Source: Nostoc sp. NMS4 (GTDB lineage: Bacteria > Cyanobacteriota > Cyanobacteriia > Cyanobacteriales > Nostocaceae). From it: a stretch of 64,000 nt of DNA. The notes under the pieces were generated by a model. It was not told the DNA's origin. It worked only from the letters and a program-made list of their open reading frames with translations, and made no database searches. The DNA is taken from contig NZ_JABXKI010000265.1 in assembly GCF_017115095.1 (NCBI RefSeq), positions 1 through 64,000 on the forward strand, read 5' to 3'. Shown here one piece after another: positions 37,401 through 46,294 of this stretch. Every line of letters begins with the position of its first letter. Position 1 is the stretch's first letter. The translations under genes and the position numbers were made by a program.

Positions 37401-38705
37401 ATGACTCAGGCAATCACAACCCAAACTACAACCAGCACTGCCTACTTTCAAGCCTTGAAATGTAAGGAATGTGGTGCAGAATACGAACTCAAGGCCAGTA
37501 ATGTTTGTGAGTTATGTTTTGGGCCGTTAGAAGTAAAGTATGACTACAACGCCCTACGTCTGACTGTCACTCGTGAAACAATTCAAGCTGGCCCCAATTC
37601 AATTTGGCGCTATCGTCCCTTTTTGCCCGTCGCCACTGACAATGTTATAGATGTGGGAACGGGGATGACTCCCTTGGTTCGTTCTCACCGTCTTGCCCGT
37701 CGCCTGGGTCTAAATAAACTTTATATAAAAAATGATGCCGTTAATATGCCCACCCTGAGCTTTAAGGATCGGGTGGTGTCAGTCGCTCTATCGAGGGCGC
37801 GGGAGTTGGGTTTTACTACTGTTTCTTGCGCTAGCACGGGTAACTTGGCAAATTCTACAGCTGCGATCGCAGCTCACGCCGGTTTAGATTGCTGTGTGTT
37901 TATCCCCGCAGATTTAGAAGCCGGTAAAATTCTTGGTAGTTTGATATATAGTCCCACGCTGATGGCCGTTAAGGGTAACTACGATCAAGTCAATCGTCTC
38001 TGTTCGGAAGTTGCGAATACATACGGCTGGGGTTTTGTCAACATTAATCTCCGCCCTTATTACTCTGAAGGTTCTAAGACGCTAGGCTTTGAAGTTGCAG
38101 AACAACTAGGCTGGGAACTACCCGATCATGTAGTTGCTCCTTTGGCATCTGGTTCGCTCTTTACAAAAATTTATAAAGGCTTCCAAGAATTTGTCGAAGT
38201 TGGTTTAGTAAAAAACAAGAGCGTGCGTTTCAGTGGCGCTCAAGCTGAAGGTTGTTCGCCCATCGCCCAAGCCTTTAAAGAAGGACGCGACTTTATTAAG
38301 CCAGTCAAACCGAATACAATTGCTAAATCCCTAGCGATCGGCAACCCAGCAGACGGTATTTATGCTGTGGAGTTAGCTCAGAAGACTGGTGGTAATATTG
38401 AATCAGTCAATGATGCCGAAATTATTGATGGCATCAAGTTGCTGGCAGAAACCGAAGGCATCTTCACAGAAACGGCTGGTGGTACAACTGTGGCCGTGCT
38501 GAAAAAACTGGTAGAAGCTGGCAAAATCGATCCAGATGAAACTACCGTGATTTACATCACCGGCAATGGTCTAAAAACCCAAGAAGCAATCCAAGGCTAC
38601 GTTGGTGAACCCTTGACTATTGATGCTAAACTAGATAGTTTTGAACGCGCATTAGAGCGATCGCGTACTCTCGATCGCTTGGAATGGCAACAAGTTCTCG
38701 TTTAA
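37401..38705 (+). CDS. thrC: Threonine synthase
   Basis: This PLP enzyme converts O-phosphohomoserine to threonine. An N-terminal zinc-ribbon-like segment (CKECGAEYELKASNVCELC) precedes the fold-type II domain. The PLP lysine is in TLSFKDRVVSVA, the phosphate-binding loop is near ASTGNLANSTAAIAAHAG, and the C-terminal ITGNGLKT is conserved. Length (434 aa) fits the cyanobacterial/plant-like class. A ThiS/MoaD-like gene follows 97 nt later on the same strand. That pairing, usual in my memory of cyanobacterial genomes, raises the possibility of a second, sulfur-transfer role for this PLP enzyme or a close relative. Confidence 0.93.
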   Translation: MTQAITTQTTTSTAYFQALKCKECGAEYELKASNVCELCFGPLEVKYDYNALRLTVTRETIQAGPNSIWRYRPFLPVATDNVIDVGTGMTPLVRSHRLARRLGLNKLYIKNDAVNMPTLSFKDRVVSVALSRARELGFTTVSCASTGNLANSTAAIAAHAGLDCCVFIPADLEAGKILGSLIYSPTLMAVKGNYDQVNRLCSEVANTYGWGFVNINLRPYYSEGSKTLGFEVAEQLGWELPDHVVAPLASGSLFTKIYKGFQEFVEVGLVKNKSVRFSGAQAEGCSPIAQAFKEGRDFIKPVKPNTIAKSLAIGNPADGIYAVELAQKTGGNIESVNDAEIIDGIKLLAETEGIFTETAGGTTVAVLKKLVEAGKIDPDETTVIYITGNGLKTQEAIQGYVGEPLTIDAKLDSFERALERSRTLDRLEWQQVLV

Positions 38706-38710
38706 TTATG

Positions 38711-38795
38711 AGTTAGGAGTTATAAGTTACGAGTTTTTTTATTCCTAACTCCTAACTCCTAACTCCTAACTTCTCACTCCTAACTCTTCACTTTT
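38711..38795. repeat. Heptad repeats between thrC and the sulfur-carrier gene
   Basis: GAGTTAG-type heptads, then TCCTAACTCCTAACTCCTAAC heptads on the other side of a T-run, can fold into a hairpin. This is a typical cyanobacterial short tandem repeat and could also reduce read-through. Confidence 0.75.
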
Positions 38796-38802
38796 TACTT
38801 CT

Positions 38803-39081
38803 ATGGCTGTAAAAGTTTTAGTTCCGACGACTCTTCAGAGTTTTACTAATAATCAAGCTACTTTAGAATCTAGCGGTAGCACTATTGCTGAATTACTAGA
38901 TTCCTTAGAACAAAGCTTTCCTGGTATTAAATCTCGGTTGTGCGATGAACAAGGTAAGCTACGCCGGTTTGTAAATTTTTACGTCGATAGCGAAGATATC
39001 CGCCATTTAGATGGTATTAACACAACTCTTAAAGATGGCGATGAAGTAAGTATTGTCCCAGCTGTCGCCGGTGGTTGTTAA
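38803..39081 (+). CDS. ThiS/MoaD-like ubiquitin-fold sulfur carrier with a GGC end
   Basis: The 92-aa protein has the beta-grasp pattern of MoaD/CysO-type carriers: [51 protein letters not shown] and [16 protein letters not shown]. Sulfur carriers normally end in an exposed Gly-Gly that becomes a thiocarboxylate. Here a cysteine follows (AGGC), so either a peptidase trims it or the tail is used differently. Related trimming is known for some carriers (for example HcyS in Wolinella). Next to thrC, it likely delivers sulfur for amino-acid synthesis rather than molybdopterin. Confidence 0.85.
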   Translation: MAVKVLVPTTLQSFTNNQATLESSGSTIAELLDSLEQSFPGIKSRLCDEQGKLRRFVNFYVDSEDIRHLDGINTTLKDGDEVSIVPAVAGGC

Positions 39082-39119
39082 TATATAGCATTTTGCATTT
39101 AAATGAAGTACATTCTTCA

Positions 39120-39370
39120 CACCCCTTAATCCCCCCTTTATAAGGGGGAAATTGTCAATCTAGTTCCCTCCCCAATACATCTACGGTGTATACACAAGTC
39201 TGAAATAGCTGATTAACCAAGGTTTTACCCCACCCTAACCCTCCCCTTGCAAAGGGGAGGGAACTAGATTTATTATTTCCCCCCAATATATCGGGGGGAT
39301 TAAGGGGGGTAGTTTGACTTGTGTATATACGGTAGCCCCAATACATACGGGGAGGGTTAGGGAGGGGTAT
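39120..39370. repeat. Composite inverted repeat (MITE-like)
   Basis: CCAATACATCTACGGTGTATACACAAGTC near 39175-39203 (quoted for the match only in part: GGTGTATACACAAGTC) is mirrored by GACTTGTGTATATACGGTAGCCCCAATACAT at about 39315-39345. Between and around them are CCCTCCCC..GGGGAGGG and CCCCCC..GGGGGG arms. A matching fragment TGGTGTACACACAAGTC occurs at about 55082-55098. No gene is present; the 63-aa ORF is repeat-derived. Confidence 0.6.
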
Positions 39371-39625
39371 TTTTGTACTTCATTAACTTACAATCCGTTG
39401 TATAGATAGAACACCAAAGTAAAAGCCTAACTATCCGGGGCTTTGTTGGGTTGCGCTTTGCTAACGCAACCTACAGTTTTTCTTAACTCTCTGTGTCCTC
39501 TGCGCCTCTGTGGTTCGACTTTCAATACTGTTCGGTTAAGACAAGAGACGCGATGAATCGCCGTTTCTACAATAATAAATTCGGCGGACATGATATCAAT
39601 CCTAAAGCGTCAATTTCAGGGTTGC
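39371..39625. repeat. Spacer with dispersed repeats
   Basis: TTGGGTTGCGCTTTGCTAACGCAACC (about 39447-39472) is palindromic. TGTGTCCTCTGCGCCTCTGTGG (39491-39512 region) matches 575-646 and 42845-42873. GAGACGCGATGAATCGCCGTTTCTAC matches the GAGATGCGATAAATCGCCGTCTCTAC type near 42715-42741. Confidence 0.6.
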
Positions 39626-41767
39626 TTAGGGTTTGGTTGGCGGTGGATTGGTGGAATTAGGAAATGGCAGAGTTGGTACGATTATAGGCTTTGGTTTTTC
39701 GTCTTGCAGTTGGCCTTGTAGTTGAATTTGGGCTTGATTGCGAGCGTCTATTGCTTGTTGGTAATTAGGCTTGTATTTTATGGCACGATCGTAAGAAGCG
39801 ATCGCATCTTGATATCGTTTCAAATTTAATAGAGCGTTACCTCTGCTAAACCAGCTTTCGGAATGGTCTGGTTTATAACGAACTGCCTTATTATAAGACG
39901 CGATCGCATCTTCGTATTTCTGCAATATGTATTGTGAATTTCCTAAATTGTACCAGAGTTGATAGTCGTTTTGCTTAATAGTTGCCGCCTTATTATAAGA
40001 TTCTATTGCTTCTTCATAGCGTTTATTTTGATGCAGCGACCAACCCAAATTATACCAGGCTTGATAGCTTCTGGGATTGTATTTAATTACTTGATTAAAA
40101 GATTCAATCGCTTCTGGATAACGTTGCAAATTCAGCAATATATTACCTCTAGATAACCAAGCTTGATAATAAGTTGGTTGATATTGCACCGATTTATCAT
40201 AAGCTGTAAACGCATCTTGATAGCGTTTTAAATTGACTAGTGCATTCCCTAAATTATACCAGGCTTGCTCATAATCTGGTTTTAAATCAACGACTTTTTG
40301 ATAGGCTGCGATCGCTTCTTCATATCGTTTAGAATTCTGCAAAGCTAATCCTTTTTTATACCAAGCTTCGTAATTATCTGGTTTGAGTTCAATCGCCTTT
40401 TCATAAGATTTAATTGCTTGGTCATATTGGTTTAAATTACTGAAAGCTTCACCCTTAGCATTCCAGACATCTGAGTTGTCATTATTTAATTCTAAGGCTT
40501 TGTCAAAAGAGGCGATCGCTTCTTGATATCGCTGTAAATTTCCCAATACAGAACCACGTCCAATCCAAGCATCTAAATAATCTGGCTGAATTTGAATTGC
40601 TTTGTCATAGGCTGCTAATGCGTCTTTGTATTTTTTTAATTTATTTAGCGTTTTGCCTTGACCATTCCAGCCTTGAGCATAATCTGGTCTAATATCAACT
40701 GCTTTTTCATATACTTCTAGTGCGTCTTGATAGCGTTGCAAATCAAAAAGCGTATTTCCTTGTTTAGATAATTCTATAGCATTCTTTGAATTAATGTGAT
40801 TCCAAATAAATATTGATGCTACTGTGCCAACAGCCAGGAAAAATATTGTTAGTAAAATTTTACCCAATATACCTTTTTTGGGTTGAGGTTTGTAGATATT
40901 TTTTGGTGGAGAAGGAGGAATTAACGCTATTGTTTCAACAGGTGGTTGGGTTAACTCTTTCAGCGCTCGTAATGCCACAGTTGCCGAAGGATAGCGTTGT
41001 CGAAAGTCGTAGCACACCATTCTATCTAAGAATTGAGCAAATTCTGGTGTTACCGTAGCTTTATCATGCCAGATAATTTCATTAGTATCAGCATCTTTGA
41101 CTATTTCCTCTGGTGATAATCCAGTCAAAGCTTGAATAGCAATTATTCCCGCAGCATAGATATCACTGCTCAATTTGGGCGTACCATGAGCTTGTTCGCC
41201 AGGGATATATCCAGGAGTACCGATAGCGACTGTTGCGATAGTTTGACCTTGAGGAGTAATAACTTGAGTAGCAATTTGTTTGACTGCACCAAAATCAATT
41301 AAAATTAATTTGCCATCTGGTTGTCGTCTGAGGATATTTCGGGGATTGACATCACGATGAATTACATTTTGTTGGTGGACAAATTCTAAGATTGCTAAAA
41401 GTTCTTGTAAAAGTGAAATTACTTCTTCTTGAGTGAGGATTTTACCTGAAGTTAATTCTTGACTCAAATCGTGACCTTCGATCAATTCTTGTACAAGATA
41501 GAATTCGGCATTTTCTTCAAAATAAGCTAAAAGTTGGGGAATGCGATCGTGAGTTCCTAATTTATACAGAACTTGCGCTTCCGTATCAAATAAACGCCTA
41601 GCTGTTTCCAAAGTTACCGGATCGCTTGCCTGGAGTTTGAGTTTCTTGACGACACATAGAGGTGAACCAGGTAATTGGGTATCACAAGCCACAAAAGTTT
41701 CACCAAAACCCCCACCTCCCAAGTTGCTAATAATTTGGTATCTTCCTACAAGTGTGTTTCCTAGCAT
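39626..41767 (-). CDS. Serine/threonine protein kinase with ten TPR repeats
   Basis: Residues 1-275 are a Hanks-type kinase: glycine loop LGGGGFGETF, lysine in CVVKKLKL, HRDVNPRN catalytic loop, IDFGAVKQ metal loop and GTPGYIPGEQ activation segment. The catalytic loop has Asn where most kinases have Lys (HRDxKxxN), a variation that may be common in cyanobacterial kinases of this class. A single membrane helix (LLTIFFLAVGTVASIFIW) follows, then ten 34-residue TPRs (WYNLGNALVNLKRYQDAFTA and similar) and a Pro-rich tail. The kinase is predicted cytoplasmic with TPRs on the other side of the membrane, or both on one side if the helix is a hairpin. TPRs probably bind partners that set kinase activity. 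Confidence 0.92.
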   Translation of the reverse strand: MLGNTLVGRYQIISNLGGGGFGETFVACDTQLPGSPLCVVKKLKLQASDPVTLETARRLFDTEAQVLYKLGTHDRIPQLLAYFEENAEFYLVQELIEGHDLSQELTSGKILTQEEVISLLQELLAILEFVHQQNVIHRDVNPRNILRRQPDGKLILIDFGAVKQIATQVITPQGQTIATVAIGTPGYIPGEQAHGTPKLSSDIYAAGIIAIQALTGLSPEEIVKDADTNEIIWHDKATVTPEFAQFLDRMVCYDFRQRYPSATVALRALKELTQPPVETIALIPPSPPKNIYKPQPKKGILGKILLTIFFLAVGTVASIFIWNHINSKNAIELSKQGNTLFDLQRYQDALEVYEKAVDIRPDYAQGWNGQGKTLNKLKKYKDALAAYDKAIQIQPDYLDAWIGRGSVLGNLQRYQEAIASFDKALELNNDNSDVWNAKGEAFSNLNQYDQAIKSYEKAIELKPDNYEAWYKKGLALQNSKRYEEAIAAYQKVVDLKPDYEQAWYNLGNALVNLKRYQDAFTAYDKSVQYQPTYYQAWLSRGNILLNLQRYPEAIESFNQVIKYNPRSYQAWYNLGWSLHQNKRYEEAIESYNKAATIKQNDYQLWYNLGNSQYILQKYEDAIASYNKAVRYKPDHSESWFSRGNALLNLKRYQDAIASYDRAIKYKPNYQQAIDARNQAQIQLQGQLQDEKPKPIIVPTLPFPNSTNPPPTKP

Positions 41768-41837
41768 CTCGTTTGCCTAGTTAAGTGCGATGCGATCTGA
41801 TTTCAATCTTGCCACAGGTTAGGGGAGAGTGAGGGAG

Positions 41838-41967
41838 CAATCAATTCAAAATTCAAAATTCAAAATTAAAGAACTTCTGCCTCCTACCTTCTCTTTCCCA
41901 ATGCCCAATCCCCAAATAAACCCAAAAATTACAAATTACGAATTACGAATTACGAATTACGAATTAA
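41838..41967. repeat. ATTCAAA and AATTACG heptad repeats
   Basis: CAATTCAAAATTCAAAATTC (41838-41866 region) and TTACGAATTACGAATTACGA (41933-41966 region) are short tandem repeats directly upstream of the rhomboid-like gene. The first recurs at about 56310-56340, the second near 42945-42965 and 55005-55030. Confidence 0.75.
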
Positions 41968-41968
41968 T

Positions 41969-42670
41969 ATGATTCCTATTAGTGATAACATTCGTTGTTG
42001 GAATAAGCCGATTATTAATTATTGGCTAATTGGTATTAATATCGCCGTATTCTTATGGGAACTCCAACTAGAATTTAGTGATACGTTGGGCTATTTTGTC
42101 AATAGTTGGGGTGTGATTCCAGCCCAGATTAGTGGGGCAATTACAAATGCATTCTTGTTCAACAATTCTGCTGCTTGGATAGTTGTAATTTGGCGGGCAT
42201 TTTCACTAGTTTTTGGAATGTTTCTGCACGGTAGTTTTAGTCAAATATTAGGAAATCTGCTATTTTTGTGGGTTTTTGGGAAGACTGTAGAAAATATTCT
42301 GGGACACAGACGCTATCTAGAATTTTATCTGGCATCTGGCGCGATCGCAGGGGTAATACAAATTTTGGCTGAACCGAGTTTGACAGTTCCATTGATTGGG
42401 GCAAATGGTGCGATCGCAGCGATTTTAGGAGCATACATTACGAAGTTCCCTAAAGCTAAAATTGACACGATTTTACCGCTAATAATTTTGTATATCCCTA
42501 TCCAAATGCCAGCCTTTTTCTATATATTTTGGTGGTTTGTGCAACAACTATTTTATGGTATCGGGAGTTTAAATATTCCTCCTGTTGGCGTAAATCAATC
42601 GGGTGTTGTCTTCTTAGGGCAGGTTGTGGCATTATTTATTGGTGCAGCTTTCATAAAATTTAAAAAATAA
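41969..42670 (+). CDS. Rhomboid-family membrane protein without catalytic residues
   Basis: The 233-aa protein has about six membrane helices in rhomboid order. The first-helix region (YWLIGINIAVFLWEL), the WR-type loop (VVIWRAFSLVFGMFLHGSFSQILGNLLFLWVFG) is cited here in parts: VIWRAF, FLHGSFSQILGNLLFLW. The serine-protease motif GxSG is replaced by GANG (LIGANGAIAAILGAY), and the expected His of the last helices (usually AHxxG) is replaced (VVFLGQVVAL). Both catalytic residues are therefore missing, so it is a pseudoprotease, perhaps binding membrane clients like iRhom/derlin-type relatives. No partner gene is close. Confidence 0.8.
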   Translation: MIPISDNIRCWNKPIINYWLIGINIAVFLWELQLEFSDTLGYFVNSWGVIPAQISGAITNAFLFNNSAAWIVVIWRAFSLVFGMFLHGSFSQILGNLLFLWVFGKTVENILGHRRYLEFYLASGAIAGVIQILAEPSLTVPLIGANGAIAAILGAYITKFPKAKIDTILPLIILYIPIQMPAFFYIFWWFVQQLFYGIGSLNIPPVGVNQSGVVFLGQVVALFIGAAFIKFKK

Positions 42671-42794
42671 CCTTTCTTTAGCTAGTGGTTTATCAAATCC
42701 ATTTTGACGGTTGGAGAGATGCGATAAATCGCCGTCTCTACAGAAAACTTATTCGTCAATTATTTCTTGACAGACTACTAGTTAGCTATAAGTC

Positions 42795-42914
42795 AATACG
42801 GTTCAGTTAAGGCTAAAACTCTGTTATCCAAGTCAATTTTTTAACGAACCGCCAAGGCGCAGAGGACGCAGAGAGAAGAAAGAGAAGGAAAAAATTGCTT
42901 AACTGAACTGTATT
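42795..42914. mobile_element. MITE-like element with 18-bp inverted ends
   Basis: AATACGGTTCAGTTAAGG at the left is mirrored by GCTTAACTGAACTGTATT at the right, separated by about 85 nt containing GAACCGCCAAGGCGCAGAGGACGC. The inner sequence recurs at 39491-39518 (other strand) and, disrupted, at 575-646. The element has no coding capacity. Confidence 0.6.
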
Positions 42915-43079
42915 GAGCTATAAGTAATTAAAATCTGTAACATAAATTACGAATTACGAATTAATTATGTACCTTTTGATAGATTACATTTGATAGCTGA
43001 AAAATTCATAGATCGAACTAGTGATACCTACTCTTCAAGTCGATATTGTCGATATTATTAAAAATTAGCGGTGTACAAT

Positions 43080-44957
43080 ATGCAAGATGTTGATAAAATT
43101 AACTTTGAACTCACTGATGAATTGGCAGTTTTGCGGCAGCGTGTAGCTGAGTTAGAGCAATCAGAGATATTTTATCAACAAAGGCAAACAGCGCTTGAGG
43201 AGCAATTAACAGAACTAAAAAGAAAGCTGCCAGTAGAAGCAGAAAATCTTCATAATAAAGTTGGACATTTTAATCTGCCAACAGATGAAGCAGTAATTTT
43301 AGAGCAACTCCAACAAGAAATTGCACAGCGACAGCAGGTAGAAGTAATTCTCAAAGAAAGTGAAGAACGGCTGAGGCTAGCTTTAGATGTATCCCAAATG
43401 GTCTTGTGGGATTGGAATATTGTTAGCAATCAAGTCATCTGGTCGGAAAATTATGAATTGCTTTTTGGTCTAGTTCCAAGTATTTTTGATAGCCCTTACG
43501 AGACATTTAAAAAGTGCGTTCATCCTGAAGATAGCCAATCTGTAATGCAAGCGATCGCCAGCGCTTTGGCAGAAAAAACTGACTACAATGATGAATTTCG
43601 CATAGTTCGCTCAAACCAAAGTACACATTGGATTTCTGCCAAAGGAAAGTTTATCTATGACGCTCAAGGACAAGCGGTGCGGATGATTGGCGTTTGTATG
43701 GATATTACCGATGTCTACGAAGAACAACTCTTAGAAACGCTACGCGATCGCTTAGGCAAATTGACTGAAAAAGAATGCAATCGCCTACTCGACTGCGAAA
43801 GAACAGCACGACAACAAACAGAAATCGCCAACAAAATTAAAGATGAATTTCTGGCGGTTCTCTCCCATGAACTGCGAACCCCACTCAACCCGATTTTGGG
43901 ATGGTCGAAAATGCTGCAAACTCGCAAGTTCGATCAAAAAACTACTAACCACGCCTTAGAAACCATTGAACGCAACGCCAAGTTACAAACTCACCTAATT
44001 GAAGATTTGTTGGATGTGTCTCGCATCCTTGAAGGAAAATTAAATTTGAATATCTGTCCAGTCAGCTTGGTAATGGTAGTTGAAGCAGCATTAAAAACGG
44101 TACGACTAGCAGCACAAGCTAAATCAATTCAAATTCAGACCGTATTTGATGCTAGTTTAGGACAAGTGATGGGCGACCAAAATCGGTTGCAACAAGTCGT
44201 GTGGAACTTACTTTCTAATGCGGTAAAATTTACACCAGCAGGAGGACGGGTAGAAATTCGACTCATGGAAGCTGGTAATCAGGCTCAAATTCAAGTCAGC
44301 GATACAGGTAAGGGAATTAGCTTAGACTTTTTGCCTTATGTGTTTGATTACTTTCGCCAAGCTGATGGTACAACTACACGGACATTTGGTGGACTAGGCT
44401 TAGGATTAGCGATCGTGCGTAAAGTTGTAGAAATGCATGGGGGAAAAGTTCAAACCGAAAGTCTTGGAGAAGGATTGGGTGCAACCTTCAGTGTCGAGTT
44501 ACCGCTTTTAGTCAGAAATGAACAGATTCGGGGTGAAGAAAATCAGTCTTCATATTCTGAGCCAGAATCCTTGCTTCTTGCGGACACTCAAATTTTGATA
44601 GTGGATGATGAACCAGATATCCGCGACTTAATCACCTTTATTTTACAAGACTACGGCGTACAAGTAACTGCCGTATCATCAGCACAAGAAGCACTACAAG
44701 CACTGTCTGAGTCGATACCAGATGTTTTAATTAGCGATATTGGAATGCCAAAAACAGACGGTTATATGCTGATACGTGAAGTGCGATCGCGATCGCCTCA
44801 ACAAGGAGGAAACGTACCAGCGATCGCTCTGACAGCTTATGCAGGGGAAATGAATCAGCAGCAAGCATTAGCCGCAGGATTTCAAATGCATATTTCCAAA
44901 CCAGTAGATCCAGATGTATTGATGAAAGCGATCGCTGATTTGATTGAAGCAAGCTGA
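43080..44957 (+). CDS. PAS hybrid sensor histidine kinase with C-terminal receiver
   Basis: A coiled-coil N-terminus (LAVLRQRVAELEQSEIFYQQ) leads to a PAS/PAC domain (RLALDVSQMVLWDWNIVSN ... VRMIGVCMDITDVYEE). The HisKA box is LAVLSHELRTPLNPILGWSK. The ATPase domain has NLLSNAVKFTP, DTGKGISLDF and GGLGLGLAIVRKVVE. The receiver has ILIVDDEPD, phospho-acceptor Asp in VLISDIGMPKTDG and Lys in HISKPVD. No membrane helix is seen, so sensing is cytoplasmic, likely by PAS. The receiver at the C-terminus suggests phosphorelay or autoinhibition. The start is ATG 43080 (track start is GTG 43071). No response regulator neighbours it. Confidence 0.92.
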   Translation: MQDVDKINFELTDELAVLRQRVAELEQSEIFYQQRQTALEEQLTELKRKLPVEAENLHNKVGHFNLPTDEAVILEQLQQEIAQRQQVEVILKESEERLRLALDVSQMVLWDWNIVSNQVIWSENYELLFGLVPSIFDSPYETFKKCVHPEDSQSVMQAIASALAEKTDYNDEFRIVRSNQSTHWISAKGKFIYDAQGQAVRMIGVCMDITDVYEEQLLETLRDRLGKLTEKECNRLLDCERTARQQTEIANKIKDEFLAVLSHELRTPLNPILGWSKMLQTRKFDQKTTNHALETIERNAKLQTHLIEDLLDVSRILEGKLNLNICPVSLVMVVEAALKTVRLAAQAKSIQIQTVFDASLGQVMGDQNRLQQVVWNLLSNAVKFTPAGGRVEIRLMEAGNQAQIQVSDTGKGISLDFLPYVFDYFRQADGTTTRTFGGLGLGLAIVRKVVEMHGGKVQTESLGEGLGATFSVELPLLVRNEQIRGEENQSSYSEPESLLLADTQILIVDDEPDIRDLITFILQDYGVQVTAVSSAQEALQALSESIPDVLISDIGMPKTDGYMLIREVRSRSPQQGGNVPAIALTAYAGEMNQQQALAAGFQMHISKPVDPDVLMKAIADLIEAS

Positions 44958-45297
44958 TAAAAGTAAGCGAACATTCCCAAAAAAGGTCATTAATTAATGG
45001 GCAAGTGTAAAGGGCGAAAAGGAGTGAAAGCTTAGTTTTACAGTGTAAAATTCGGATTTGTCCTACATCATTTTTGGGGAAGTTAGTAAATCAATAAAGC
45101 GTACTCTGCAATATTTGTTTACAACCTGTTCCATCCCAAATTACACATATCTCGGCTACCACCCTAATAGGCGATTTTTTACGGATGAGGGAGCAAGCGT
45201 TACTGAGTGACACCTTTCGCAATCTTGCGAAAGATAGTATGCTCAATTTGTATCAAAAGCTCAAACATTAACGTATTTTATCGGAGCCAATATAAAT
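44958..45297. other. Spacer upstream of the caspase operon
   Basis: No gene is seen. A small palindrome CTTTCGCAA-TC-TTGCGAAAG (45214-45233) lies 65 nt before the caspase start and could be an operator or 5' UTR hairpin for the operon. Confidence 0.45.
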
Positions 45298-46278
45298 ATG
45301 ACCCAAACCTTCAGGCAAGGGTATGCTGTTATTATCGGAGTAGGTTACGACTTGCCTATCACAATTGATGATGCTACTGCCGTTGCGAATCTACTACGCG
45401 ATTCATCTCGTTGTGCCTATCCTAGTGAGCAAGTACGTTTGCTAACTGGTGAAGAAGCAACTGTTACAAATATCTTATCTGCTTTAAGTTGGCTGGCTGA
45501 TGTAACTGGAAAAGATGATACAGCTATCGTTTACTTTTCTGGTCACGGAATGGAAACACCAGATTATTATTTATTACCTTACGGATACAATCTGGAAAAT
45601 TTGCAGCATACAGCGATTCTTGGGTCAATATTCACCGAACGTTTGCAAGCTATTCAGGCAAAGAAATTACTGGTACTCCTTGATTGCTGCCATGCTGGTG
45701 GACAAGCTGAAGCTAAGGGAGCAATCAAATCACCTTTACCACCATCAGCGATCGCGCAGTTAGGAAGCAGCAGTGGTCGAGTTATACTAGCTTCGTCACG
45801 GAAAGATGAAGTTTCTTGGACAGGCGATCCCTATAGTAAGTACACAGCAGCTTTATTAGAAGGGCTAGCTGGCTATGGAGCATTTGAGCAAGACGGCTAC
45901 TCCCGTGTATTGGATTTGGCAATGTGGGTAGGACGCAAAGTTCCAGAACGGACAGATGACAAACAACACCCCATTATTAAAGTTAGGAATTTAGAAGATA
46001 ATTTTGCTTTAGCTTGGTATGCTGCGGGTGAAAAAAGACCTTATGCGCTACCAAATTGGACAGCTAATATTCCATCAATTACACCAGGGTTGGATACCAC
46101 TCAAGTGGCTACCTGGAAACGAATGTTAATTAATTATCGTAAAAACCTACAACTGATTGATGAGCGGATGAGTGAGTATATTGATTTCACTACTATTCCA
46201 CTACAACTAGAGAATAATCGACGCTCTACAGAAAGCAAGATTGCAGAACTGGAACAAAAACTAGGAATGAGACTTTAA
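45298..46278 (+). CDS. Caspase-like (C14) peptidase with a C-terminal adaptor-like segment
   Basis: Residues 1-240 form a caspase-fold domain with catalytic His in VYFSGHGME (about His83) and Cys in LLDCCHAGG (about Cys131), so it should be active. The last 60 residues are helical: YRKNLQLIDERMSEYI, IPLQLENNRRSTESKIAELE. This stretch closely resembles the N-terminus of the next gene's protein and may be an effector-associated interaction module. There is no signal peptide. The gene starts a tight operon (next start 17 nt away) with a STAND-like protein, a MoxR ATPase and a vWA-like membrane protein. Expected role: the cell-killing or protease-activating effector of a conflict system. Confidence 0.9.
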   Translation: MTQTFRQGYAVIIGVGYDLPITIDDATAVANLLRDSSRCAYPSEQVRLLTGEEATVTNILSALSWLADVTGKDDTAIVYFSGHGMETPDYYLLPYGYNLENLQHTAILGSIFTERLQAIQAKKLLVLLDCCHAGGQAEAKGAIKSPLPPSAIAQLGSSSGRVILASSRKDEVSWTGDPYSKYTAALLEGLAGYGAFEQDGYSRVLDLAMWVGRKVPERTDDKQHPIIKVRNLEDNFALAWYAAGEKRPYALPNWTANIPSITPGLDTTQVATWKRMLINYRKNLQLIDERMSEYIDFTTIPLQLENNRRSTESKIAELEQKLGMRL

Positions 46279-46294
46279 ACATAATGCTAAAGTA

